A stretch of DNA of 64,000 bases. Origin: Mugil cephalus. Its lineage: Eukaryota; Chordata; Actinopteri; Mugiliformes; Mugilidae. Every line of letters starts with the position of its first letter. The stretch's first letter is position 1. Location: positions 19,810,697 to 19,874,696 of the forward strand of contig NC_061774.1 in NCBI RefSeq assembly GCF_022458985.1. Reading direction: 5' to 3'. The translations under genes and the position numbers were made by a program. The notes below the pieces were generated by a model, which saw only the letters and a program-made list of their open reading frames with translations, did not search any database and was not told the DNA's origin. Below are positions 13,278 to 32,506 of this stretch, in pieces.

Positions 13278-13742
13278 CATAGACTGTATATAAATATGGA
13301 CTCCCTTGCTTTGGCCAGACTGAGGCTATTTTCCCAAGTATTTGCAAGGGTGGAGCCATGAGGAGCCTCGTTATCGATTACTCACCCACACTTCCCCCAG
13401 ATATTTAATTAATCCTGTTCTCCATCTCCACCAGTTACAAGGAAATGTTGGACTACTCCCTGTTGCTAGCGTCAAATAACTAACTAAAACTGAACTTGGC
13501 AGAAAAATTAACGCTTGAACATGCATTGACATTATATTAACTACCTAAATTGACAGAAATCATCCCTAGAAAAAAAATAAAAAATTGACATGTATTTTAG
13601 TGTTTTAATTTAGCCCATCCACTAACATGTAGGAGGTGGAGCTTATGACCTAAACTGCAGCCAGACACCAGGGGGAGCTCTACCGACTTTGGCTTCACTT
13701 TTGTGGTGCAGTTCAGTGTCCATCTTTATTTACAGTCTACGA
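13278..13742. mobile_element. MITE with ATAGACTGTATATAAA-type ends, copy 1
   Basis: The left end ATAGACTGTATATAAATATGG and the right end CATCTTTATTTACAGTCTA are inverted repeats of each other. An interior block (GGTGGAGCTTATGACC ... CAGACACCAGGGGGAGCTC) recurs in reverse complement in the copy at 56318-56764. There is no transposase ORF. It sits at the 3' end of slc7a2. Confidence 0.65.
13725..13730 (-). terminator. slc7a2: Candidate slc7a2 polyadenylation signal inside a MITE end
   Basis: TTTATT on the plus strand is AATAAA on the minus strand, about 750 bases after the slc7a2 stop. It lies within the terminal repeat of the MITE at 13278-13742. I did not see a clear canonical signal closer to the stop. 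Its use is inferred. Confidence 0.35.
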
Positions 13743-14477
13743 GTCAAAGTCAAAACAAGATGCACAAACCACAAAGATTTCACTAACTACAGTAAAGATT
13801 TACATGATTTGTTACACGACACAAGGCAAAAACATTTCCAGTGGCCTTCGTTTAACTTTAGGCTGAGTCAAAGTGAATACAAAACTACATGACATGCACG
13901 TTGGTCTAAATATCTTCATGATTTTGTATACAGATGTGAGTTTCACACGTATGCATATGAAATAATGCTCAAAAATGATGTAAAATATACAGTATATATC
14001 TAGATTAGTTGATAAACAATGCATCTTTAACCTTGGTCCTTTTCCAGCACCCTTATAAGAAACACACATTAAAAAAAAAACGCCTGTGCAAACCTGCTTA
14101 AAATGTAAAAATTAACAGAAGAAATGTGTGCCATGCAGTACAAACCCAAGTCCATGAAGAAAACAGAAAAGCTGCAGCCGTGCTTTGACTGCTTCAGTGT
14201 TAAAGGAAATGAACATCACCCTCCAGTGTGTTACCTGTCCGTTCAACCCCACGCTGTCCGTAAAGCACAATGTGGCCGACAGGACGTGGTCCCATCGCAG
14301 ATATAGAGCGGGCCCTCATCACGTGGCCGCTCATACAGTATACCGGCGCTGCCTGCGCAGACTGAATGCGCACGTGAGCAAAGCACACATGGTGAAGCTG
14401 TGTGTACAGGTGCATCAAGGCATAGCTGCTGTGTGCTTTTATGCATCTGTCGCCTCACAGAGTCTGTGGATGAAACT

Positions 14478-21963
<7,486 letters not shown>

Positions 21964-22051
21964 GTTGACACCTGTTGACACAGAGAACAACATATAGAAA
22001 ACATCAGATCTGTCATTGCCTCATTCATCCGAATGCACGTAGGGTAGAAGA

Positions 22052-22292
22052 CATGACATGGCTCAGTAGGTAGAGTGGGTTGTCCATGAACTGAAGGGTT
22101 AGCGGTTCGATCACCCGTGTGTGCCATATGCCAAAGTGTCCTTGAGCAAGACACTGAACCCCCAGTTGCGTGTGCAACCCATGTGTGTGCTTGTGTGAGC
22201 GAATGGGTGGATGTGTCTCTGACTGTAAAAGTGCTTTGAGTACCTTTGAGTAGGTAGAAAAGCGCTATATAAGAGCAAAAGCATTTACCAAA
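22052..22292 (+). mobile_element. tRNA-derived SINE
   Basis: An A-box-like TGGCTCAGTAGGTAGAGTGG (22059-22078) and a B-box-like GGTTCGATC (22104-22112) mark a Pol III promoter. GTCCTTGAGCAAGACACTGAA and CGCTATATAAGAGCAAAAGC follow; these are the usual body and tail of a very common fish SINE. It lies just upstream of the first coding exon of slc7a2, probably in a 5' UTR intron. It is not a functional tRNA gene, because the cloverleaf is not intact. Confidence 0.7.
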
Positions 22293-23387
22293 GAAGTCAC
22301 AGTGCAAACATAATCAGATCTGAAGATAACATCGATAGATTCCCCTTTACATCTTGGCATCGATATTTGCACTCTTTAACTTTCAGCGGAATGTGCTAGA
22401 ATTGTGAACCCGTGGTTTAGCTCTGTTTGTGATCTTTATTAGTTTGTTCTCTTGAAAAATACTGAAAAGTCAGTTGCATAACATGCTAGATGCAACAAAG
22501 GTGGGGTTAGAACTTTTGAAAGGATAGCTAAATCCAACAAACTGTGACGTGCATATTAGGAATGCTGCCAACATGTTAAAGTCCATACGGTAAGGGTCCC
22601 ATTAAAATGTATTGTTTGGGCTTAGGGGGCAGATCTGAGCACTCAAAGAGCTGCATTCATAAGGAGACCTTGAATGTGATACAATAAGGACATTCCAGTT
22701 GCTCACTGCACTAATTACATGTAATGGACATAGAAAGAAAAAGTGAAAAATCTTCTTTGTAGTCATTGTCTGTGCAAGAGTCTCTTTTCATTTTACTGGA
22801 TTGCTGGGGATGCTGCCGAAAATATATGCATGAATACAATATGATAAATGAGCGTGAAATATGTCTGCGCCGTAGTGAATAGTTAGTCGTTTGCTTTGAA
22901 GCCAAGCCGAATTCTTTGAGCCTAAACTTTGATTATACTGACCGTAAAGTAACACTGACGGCCGTCCAAATTTGCACTGATTTTCGTTGCGGTGTGGATT
23001 TTGAGACCAGGAGAGATGAGTTTTAGATGTGACAGCTCATTAACATTACAATGTGGGCTGTATTACAGCATCTGCGTGGATACAGTGGCTTGAATCTGGA
23101 GATACTAGAGACCAAAATCACAGTTTAACAAGTAAAACTTCCAAATGCTCATTATAGTAACGCATATTCTAGATTCAGACTGAAAATGTCATGCATATTT
23201 CACATATTTCACATCTACAGCATGTGCAACATGTGGTACACATCTTAAAACTGTTGATTCTTTTGCAGCACACACTCTGTGACTTTGGTTTCACAAAAAC
23301 GCTCACAACTATGATAACTGTATGAGCAACCACATGAACATTAACAAACTTACACTTTTTCTGTTCCAGTGGAAACATGCACATACC

Positions 23388-23600
23388 TTAGACTGACGCT
23401 CTCTGACAAGTTCCAAGTTGAGACACAGACACAAAAAGGCTACCGGAAGTCTTGTTGCTTTTCTCCCAGCTTGTTTCTGCAGCGTGCCTCGGTGGATCAG
23501 CTGCACAGGTAAAAGTCAGAGTACATCTAGTGGTCCGATGAGCTGCAGCCTCGGAGCTCAACAGTGCGCTGAGCATTAATTCAATATGCTGGCACATAAG
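23388..23600 (-). promoter_or_regulatory. slc7a2: Candidate 5' UTR exon / promoter zone of slc7a2
   Basis: A strong minus-strand donor (CTAAG then GTATGT, exon edge about 23387) lies about 1.4 kb upstream of the coding exon, which itself has an acceptor immediately before the ATG. The zone from 23440 to 23850 is richer in GC than its surroundings. The outer boundary is a guess and no TATA box is clear. Mammalian SLC7A2 uses several alternative leader exons, so others may exist. Confidence 0.3.
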
Positions 23601-23899
23601 CTGTGCAGAGCAGTTAGTTTGCTCCTCCCCTCTGTCCCCAGTGTTTCTCCATAGGATCTGAACTCGCCTTGCCCCTAGATTCAGTCTCCGCTCTTGCCAC
23701 AGCCAGGGGAATGACGTCCCTAGAGCTGGGAGGCAAAGGGGGAGGACAGGACTCAAGGGAATTATTGCGGGGGGCTGGAGGGGGGTGGGCATTCTACCTC
23801 CATGCTTCTGGTTTGGGGGAGTGAAAGACTGCGGAGGCCACACTGCACCCTAAGCTCGGAGCAGGACTCCTTTTTTTCGTATAAATTGTCATTTCTAAT

Positions 23900-26800
23900 G
23901 CATACTCAGGCTAAATACATCCCAGCTGTCCAGATACTTAACTGACTACTGATAAATGGTTAGGCAACTTTTACTGACAAACACTGAGGCACACTCTGTT
24001 TACCCAGCGCAGCCCAGAGGAGTGCTGCTAAAAGCATGGGTGCTGATTGGTCAGTGAAGGGTGGATAGCACTGGGGGGTTGAGTCCTCCTAATGGACGGC
24101 AGGTATTGCTCAATGTACCCTGAGCTATTGGACCCGCAAAAGTAATAAAATCAATACCACACACCAGCAGAAAGCCTGGCATCTTCACAGCTACTTTAGT
24201 TACAAGCTCCAGCTCTTGGAAGGGAAAAAATGTCAAGTTTTTCCATCAAACACAACCTGAGAGTAACAACTGAGGTTGGGTTTGCAGTGGAGGGAATTTC
24301 TGCCAAAACCAGCTCAAACCAGCTTAAGACCTCAGTGGGAAGGTGGCAGCTGGCCCCTAGTATTGCTGTCCAACTCACAGACCCGAGACCCGACGGCATG
24401 ACAACAACAAGCTCTCTCTGAGTTTGTCCGTCCAGCCAAGCAGCCAAATATCATGGACAATTGCCCACCAAACCTCGGCTGCAGGGGCCGGTCTGACCTG
24501 CATGCTGATGGGAAAGCAAATGCTTTCCTTAGTGGTGGGCTGACTGGAGACACAACTGTTGGCAGTTCATCTAACTCAATCGTAGCCCTGGGGTCTAAAC
24601 AGCATACGGCGCTTTGTATTAACAGTTACATCAAAAGAAGTACGTTAATGTTATGGTGTGGTTAGGACCCGATGCACTTTGGGAGGAAAGCTTTTGGGAA
24701 TGGTTATTAAGTTTCTTCACATGAGGTTTTCACTGTTACCATGGAAAGGATGGAAAGGAGTCGCTGGCTTCATTGTTGACATGCGCTAATTGTGTGAAGC
24801 CAATTGAATGCATTCGCCCTCCAATGGCTGAGTGACCTAGCTTCAAAAACGTGGATATGGTCAACAGATTGAGTGGTGTTTGTCTTGCGGATGCAGGGCG
24901 TGCTCGCTCCAGTTAACACTGGTGTCACCAGGAAATGTTAGAGTGAACAATTACTGATAGGGCGGACAACAGTCAGAGTGACGTCCAGATTTAACGCAGG
25001 AGTGGCCTATGGACCTGTAAGATGCAGAGGGAGACAAATCAGTTTGGTAAGAAACATGGAAAACCCCACAGACACTTACGCTTAAATCTGAACTATTAAT
25101 ATATTAAACTAGTTAATTTAAGGAAAAGCTAACTGAAAATATACAAACACAGCATCTAATTTTGTATTACACACTGGAAACATGTAAGGATTAAGTCCAG
25201 TGAGAAATGGCTTTAGGACGCCTGCGTGGTTTGGATGCAGAATTTAATGTAATATCATAAAGCCTCTACATATTAAATTTCAAGAACAGTGAGGGACCTA
25301 GGCCTGAAGACATGGCCTGTTCTTAGTAGGACTTAATGCTCTTTTTATTAGGTAGCAGGGTGAAGCATTATCTACAAGGATTACCACTGTAGACAATCGC
25401 TCTCTGTTAAAGATGAGTTCCTGACGATATCTGGGTCAGCGTACGGGCCTCATACAGTGCACTACTTCAAGGTGTTTGAATAGCGGGTCTGACTCCCTTA
25501 AAGAAAATTAAATGTTTTCGTCTCCCTTGGTCACCTCTAATTAAATTTCACGCTTTAATAAACTGCACTGCAAAGTTTTGGATGTAGGTCAATAACCTCA
25601 TAATAACACAGTTTATGCTGAATGGGATCAATTATTTATTTTAACACAGTTTGGCAACATCAATGATCCGCGATGCTGAATTATCTTGTGGCCTGTAAGT
25701 CAATCGTGGCCTCAAGCTGACTTTAGCCCCTCAGGATATGAGGACTTCCAATACTTCATTCCACTCAGGGTTACAAGGGTTAGAGTAAAACTGGACGCTG
25801 GTCACAGGAGATTTCACAAGATTACGACCCTGAATAAATATTTACTTTCAAACCCTCCTCTGTATGCTTTCTGCAATTACTTCTACTATACATGCGCCAC
25901 TAAGAAAACAGATATCTATCATAAACGCAGGGCAGTTCAGTCATCAAGGCTGCAGAAGTGAAATATCCATCAGGACTTATAGGGGTTTTTTTTTGTTGTT
26001 TGTTTGTTTTTTCATAATCACTGGAGACGAAGGCTTTTTTTGGATCCTCATGCATGAATGGAGCGCAGTAGAAGAGGGTGTGTAGCAGGAGTCACTTAGT
26101 TACAAATCACTTCTGCTTAGTTAAACCACCTACTTTTACAGTTTTTTTTTTTGTTGTTTTTTTTTCCTGGCTACTGTCCTGCAACAGATGGCCACACTGC
26201 TCAGCGGTGCACAGAAAGCTGGAGCAGATAAAAATACAATAATCCAAAATAAACTGTGAAACTTAATACGAACTGCCAAAGCTATGGAGATGTATGAAAA
26301 ACAGTTGAGTGTGGGTGTGTAGATCCAAAAAATAAAAAATAAAATGTGTAAACATCCAGTTTTAAATCATATGGCACCCATCTGTGTTTGCACTGCAGTT
26401 TCTCAAAATAGCTTCACGCTCTGTTTAACAGTGGGACAATCACTTAAACAAACTCCACATATTTTATACTCAGCCAGCCAGAATATACAGTATAATACTG
26501 AAAGGCGTACAGTATATGGATACCAGTGTTGACTTTGCTCTCAGACTAGTGTAAAGTAAATCAGGATTTTTATTTTTTTAAACAGTTTGGCATCATGTGC
26601 GAAAGCTAAGGCTCTGTTCCTACCTAGTATCAATCTCTATTCTGGGTGATCTAATCACAAGTGGGCAGCAACTAAGTAAACCCCCAAGAAAGATTGAAGA
26701 TGCGCTGAGACCAGTCATTGAAGACACATTTCCATACAGTCTGGACCACATACTGTATCCGCAGTCCCAGGACGCTCATCTGAGTGCATGACTTCCCCCA

Positions 26801-28135
26801 AAGATTTACCCCGTCACTCTTCTGATAGCTTCAACTCAGATCTTATCAGCCTTATTAGAGCATTTTAGTAACCTCATGTACGCCTAATACACGCATTTGA
26901 CATTTCATGACACTGAAACATAATAATGATGACTCGGTTACATCAATAGCTGCGGTAAGTAATGCAAGTCAGCAGACACAACATCAGGACAATGAAACAG
27001 GCTCTGACAGCTGTGTTTTTCTTGCTACTACAGCAAAGTTTCACACAACAAAAACAAGCCAGAAACACAGTAGCTTGTGTTTTCTGTTTTCCGTGTAACC
27101 TGAATTGTGTCACGAAATAATAATAATCTGATAAGCAATTTTAGAAGTTGAGCAATTATGACGGATTAAATTACTTGAGGTATATCTTGACTATGCTCTT
27201 TAATTTTTTATTCAGACAGTTTCTCAATACTGTACCATTTTGAACCCTACAGTTTGGCGTTTTGGCTACGCTAGCTTGGTTTTGGAGCCAGAAAGTGACC
27301 AGCTTTGATACAGACGATGGAGCTGGGGACGATGCATGGCATAGCAAATGCTAACGTTGCTGTATGTTCACAATATGGTTCACACTATAAGTTAGTAAAC
27401 CTCGTCTCTGGAGCACTGAAAAAAGTTGAAGCCACCTCAGCTTTGATTTGTGATCAAATGCATCATGACAAGTGCTGGGTGTCAGTTTGAAGTTTTTTCT
27501 GCCTTCAGATGGAAGTTGTGAACTTGTGGTTACATTACAGCGTGGAAAGTCGTGTAGAAGCCACCGACACAAACAGCTAGCAAGCTAATTACTGGGTACC
27601 TTAATGAAGGAAATGTAAAGATATAATGAAAAGATGAGGCCGTTGGGAATATTTCCACAGACGTTTTAAAATGTTGAGAAATTAGAATATATGAACGTAA
27701 CATCCACCTCCATTATTTCTGTAAAACATGAGCAAACATGTGACAATTTCCAGTTACGAGGATGCTAGTTTAGTGCAGCAAAAAATAACAACAACAAGCA
27801 AAAAATAAAAGAGAACTAAATGTACTATCATGAAGAAAAAATGTCTCAACACGTCATTTTTAACATTATCATACATCTTTCAGTTACAGGTCGCCATGGT
27901 AGCAGCTCGTCAATCACAAGACTTTTAATCTTAAAAACTGTCCAAATTCACTAAATGAACAGCATGCTGTGCTGTAGATGAATTTAACTAGCAACTAAGG
28001 TCGTAAACAAATTCAAAATATTTTCTGAGGCGATAAATCAAGTTAAAAGGATCATTTTTAAATTGACCTACACAATCAGACTCCACCGCCCCCTGTTGAC
28101 ATTTACTCAGAATGCAAGTTGAAGTCACTTCCGCA
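23900..28135. other. Non-coding interval between head-to-head slc7a2 and mtmr7
   Basis: About 4.2 kb with many short ORFs, none of which resembles a known protein or joins others through consistent splice sites. It is AT-rich with T runs near 25986 and 26143-26166. I recognise no RNA gene or intact repeat. Any enhancers here cannot be called from sequence alone. Confidence 0.5.
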
Positions 28136-28162
28136 TTTTTTTTTTTTTTTTTTTTTTTTTTT
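28136..28162. repeat. Poly(T) run
   Basis: 27 consecutive T, about 230 bases upstream of the mtmr7 start codon. Confidence 0.95.
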
Positions 28163-28392
28163 GACGCTCTGAACCGGGAGGGCTTTAGGACCTCGAGGTT
28201 CTGCTACGTTGAAGGAAGTCCAGATAAAAATTATGGCTGTTTTCTTTGTTGTTGTTTTGTTTTTTTTACCTGAGAGCGAATGACGAACGTTAACCATTTA
28301 AACTAACCCATAGCCTATTGTCACACTACTGTACACATGTTGTACTGCTGCTAGACAATTGCGTTCAGCTGTCGAGGGAAGCTCAGCTGCTG

Positions 28393-31300
28393 ATGGAGCA
28401 CATCCGACTACCAAAGGTAACCGACTGCAGTGATTAGCTACATTTCCGCACTGTGCCTCCAGTGACACCCCAGCAGGGAACCGACATGCGCACTCACAAT
28501 TACGAGCTTTAAAGGGGGACAATTAAACACAGTAACGGGGTTTAACATAAAGGCCGTGCGTAACCTTGCCACAGCTGAAGGTGTTTGGCTGTGCGCGCAG
28601 TGAACACATCTGTGCAGCTGTGTGAAAGCCACGCGAGTTGTTGGTGTTCTTGCAGAAGCTGAGGGCTCTTTTTCTCACCCTCCCCCTTCCAGGTGGAGAA
28701 TGTCAGGCTGCTTGACAGAGTGTCACCCAAGAGGAGCAGGGTGGGCACCCTGTACCTGACAGCCACGCACAGCATCTTCGTGGAAAACGAGGCCGGAGTG
28801 CGCAATGAAACATGGGTAGGCCTCAGTTTAGTGCCCCGGAAATCAGAGTACAGTACGTGGTAAACATTCACGCTAAAACGCGTCCAGTGCACTGTAAGGC
28901 TGTTGTTTTGATTTGCATCACTCTGTGCATGCGTGCCCCAGGCTGTGCGTGTGTGTGTTTACAATGTAACAATGTGAAACACGCCTCTTTCATCAGGTGC
29001 TTCACAGTTTGGTGTCCAGCGTGGAGAAGCAGGTTGCCACTGCCTCGGGATGTCCCCTGCTCATTCACTGTAAGAACTTCCAGGTCCTGCATTTGATCAT
29101 ATCCCGAGAGCAGGAATGCCACGATGTCCACTTGTCCCTGCAGCGTCTGTGCCAGCCAGGTGAGCTGTGATGTGACGACAGCAAAAGGCCTGATTTGGTA
29201 ACGTTGTCGCACAACTTAACATGTGAACCTGATATGATTGTCACGAGGCTTTTTTCCAGTGGTAACATTGTTGAAATTGTGTATAAATGTTTAATTTCTT
29301 CCTCACTATTTGGCACTGTTCTGGTTCCAGTTTTTTCTGCTTTGGTCGATCAAACTGATGCAAAGCGGGTTCATCAAACTTAAGCTGTCAACTGGCGTTA
29401 TGTTTTGCAGAGAGTTTTGAGGAGCTGTACTGCTTCTCCTACAAGCCTAATGTTGATGAGAAGGAGAGACGACAGGAGTGGGACTTCTTGGACCTCAAGG
29501 CTGATTACAGGAGAATGGGTCTCCCAAACTCTCAGTGGAAACTCTCCCCGGTCAACCAACACTACAAGGTCAGCGCGGTGACCTCGTTTAATGCACCGTT
29601 CTGTGCCGCTTTCTCCTAATATGGCCACTGTGGTTGCTTAAGAATTTGGTTACATCTTTTTTTCAAAAGGTGAGCGACACTTACCCGGCCGAATTGTTTG
29701 TACCCGAGTCTGCCACGCCTCCGGTCATCGTGGGGAGCTCCAAGTTCAGAAGCAGAGGCAGGTTTCCTGCCCTGTCGTACTACTCCAAAGAAAATCATGT
29801 AAGTTCCCTTTGCACACATTTCTAAGTCTAAATCTTTTCTTACCAAACAAAGATCTATTTGCTTTATCAGTCAGCACTAACACATTACATTCATGAGCAA
29901 CAGCCCTAACTTTCACTGTTGTTGTTGTTAAGTAGGAGTTTTTTTTGTCTCTCTTTTCTCCAACTAATAGTGTCAATCAACCACTGCCCACAGTTTAGAT
30001 TGGAGCGTGTTGTTGTTAAGCTTTTGGTAGGATTATGTATTGTTGTTAAAGCTTAGGTGTCAGACTAATACTGCCTATAAGCTAAACACACTTGGCTGGC
30101 AAATGACAATTGCTTGTGCTCTACCTCTTTTTAAAAAAAAAATTGTATGCTTGTGTTTGCAGAGCGTTAAATATTCTTTGAGTATGATAAATGTTTATGT
30201 TTTTGGTTAAATTGAGACATTTATTACCAATGTATCATTTTTATCATGTGAATGAACAGAGAAAAAGCAGTTTCGGCTCCAAATATTGGTTCAGAAAAAA
30301 CGGCAGCGCATCTGCCAATGCTGATGTAAATGAAATCGGTATCGACCTTAAAGAAAATCCAAATCAGTCGATCTCTACCTTTAATTCGTCCCACAGTGGG
30401 GAAGGTTGGGTAAAGCTAGGTTCAACCAGTTGTACTGCTTCTCATTGTCTTTGCCACAAACTGTTCCACCAGTACACCACTGTTTAAAGTGTGGGAAGAT
30501 GGTTTATCGTGTGACGTTGAAAATACTTCAAAGCTAACATCAATTCACTGCTGTTATTGGTACTGTCTGGTCTGATGGCAAAGAAAAACCACCAGATTCT
30601 GTGTTTGGTGCGTAATCTAATTTGGATTCCCAGATTCCCAGATCACTACAGTATGTCCGTCTACTGGGTCGGGACCTTTGAGTCTTGGGGCGAACGGATG
30701 GATCTGATTTTGCCTCAATATGAGTCATGCAAGACTGCGTGCGATGACTTGAAACTAATTGTGCATTTTGTCATTAAATGTGACTTATTATCACCCGCTA
30801 CAATTTGGCTACAGTGCTTTTACGTTAATAAAAGTCACATATCTGAGTTAAGCACAAGCCTGAGCATTTCATAATTTACCTCATCGGTCTTTGATTTGAC
30901 AGTTGGGAGTGCTTTATGTGTTTGAGGTCAGCTTCCCAGGATTGAAGGTCATACCAAGAGCTCCACTCTGGTTCATGTGCCAGAAGGAAGAATCGCACAC
31001 GGATCTCTGGCCCTTTCCCTTGTGGCCACTAAATGGAGATATGAGAAACTGTGTGGTTGATTCATTTGAACCGAACATGCTCTGAAAGAAAAATGTGCAG
31101 TGAGAATTCGGATTCGCCCCGATTCTCACAACGTTTTCTTTCGTTCCAAATGTAAAAAAAATATCCATTAAAATCAAACGGATTAGGAGACGTCCTGTGT
31201 GAAGCTGCCTCTTGCCTCCTTTCAGGCTGCCATCTGCCGCAGCAGCCAGCCCCTGTCAGGTTTCAGCGCTCGCTGCCTGGAGGATGAACAGATGCTCGAG

Positions 31301-32470
31301 GCCATACTGAGGTCCAATCCCCGCAGCGACTTCATGTATGTGGTGGACACCAGGCCTAAGGTGAGCCCCTTTTATGTCCGAGGAATGGCCTGCAAAAATA
31401 CAACTCTTACGGCACCGGGGTGTATGTTCAGGTGGCCTTTATTTTCCATACTGCCAGCTGTATGCCTTCACAGCAAAGGCTTTTCAAACATCCGGGCTCT
31501 GTGCAAGCTGCGCCATGACCAGTGGTTGTGATAAAGTCACGCTGCTACAGCGGCTCCAGCTTGTTTTGCGGTCATTAAAATGAATTGAGTTAACTGACAG
31601 TCATGTCTCTCTCCAGCTGAACGCAATTGCGAACCGAGCTGCGGGGAAGGGGTACGAAAACGAAGACAACTACTCCAACATAAAATTCCAGTTCATCGGC
31701 ATCGAGAACATCCACGTCATGAGGAACAGCCAGCAGAAAATGTTGGAAGGTAATCGTCACGTTTTGCTTTGTTTTCCGTAGAGGCAGCTCGGGGACCGTG
31801 TCAGCAGAGCATTCGTCACGGTCAGAAATGTTTCACCACATCAGTGTTTGTGGAACAGAATGTATATTTTCTGGCATGGTCTGTTTAAATCAGCTGCTTC
31901 TTCACATTACCAAACAGAGCAGGACCCCTCGCAACCCCTGCGGTTTTTCATATGCAGTCATGCAGACTGAACTGTGCCGCAATCAGGCCTCAAATGAGCC
32001 CACTGGAGGATTTCTGGGTATTGTGCAGGGGTGCTCCGAGGAAGACTTTGAATCCATCTGGGTTTTATTTCGGGGCTATTTTGGTTTCCCGGAGTGGACA
32101 ATCCCGGACATTATCCCCCAAAGAGAGACAGAGGGCGTGAGAATGATGTGAATTCAAGTCTGAAAAGTTATAGCTGTTCTTAGTTGTGATAACTCTTTGC
32201 CCCCTGGCAGCTTCAGGGAAGTCTTTAAATGCCGGAGACAGCGCCTGCCCTTTAGAGTCTGCCTCCCTCGCTCTGCCTGATTGCACACTTGAGCAAGATT
32301 TAGAAGACCCCCCTCCGCCCACCTCCCGCTTGACAGAATTAACTTGAACATTTCTTCTAAGTGGGAGTCTGCTCTGCTAAGTGTTATAAAACCAGAGGCT
32401 GAATGAACCTGTTCACCTGCTCCTCTGCTATCAGACGCTGTTCTTTCAGGTCAGCAAACTGATGCGGTGT

Positions 32471-32506
<36 letters not shown>

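Noticed and set aside
22052..22292. Possible tRNA gene
   Set aside because: A and B boxes are present, but the cloverleaf cannot be folded properly and the tail is that of a SINE.
23388..23843. 151-codon minus-strand ORF near the slc7a2 5' side
   Set aside because: Low-complexity composition, no recognisable domain, overlaps the presumed slc7a2 leader. Likely a chance ORF in GC-rich sequence.
23900..28135. Hidden gene between slc7a2 and mtmr7
   Set aside because: I looked on both strands for coding-looking exons with agreeing splice phases and found none. Short ORFs such as 24230-24421 have no recognisable features.
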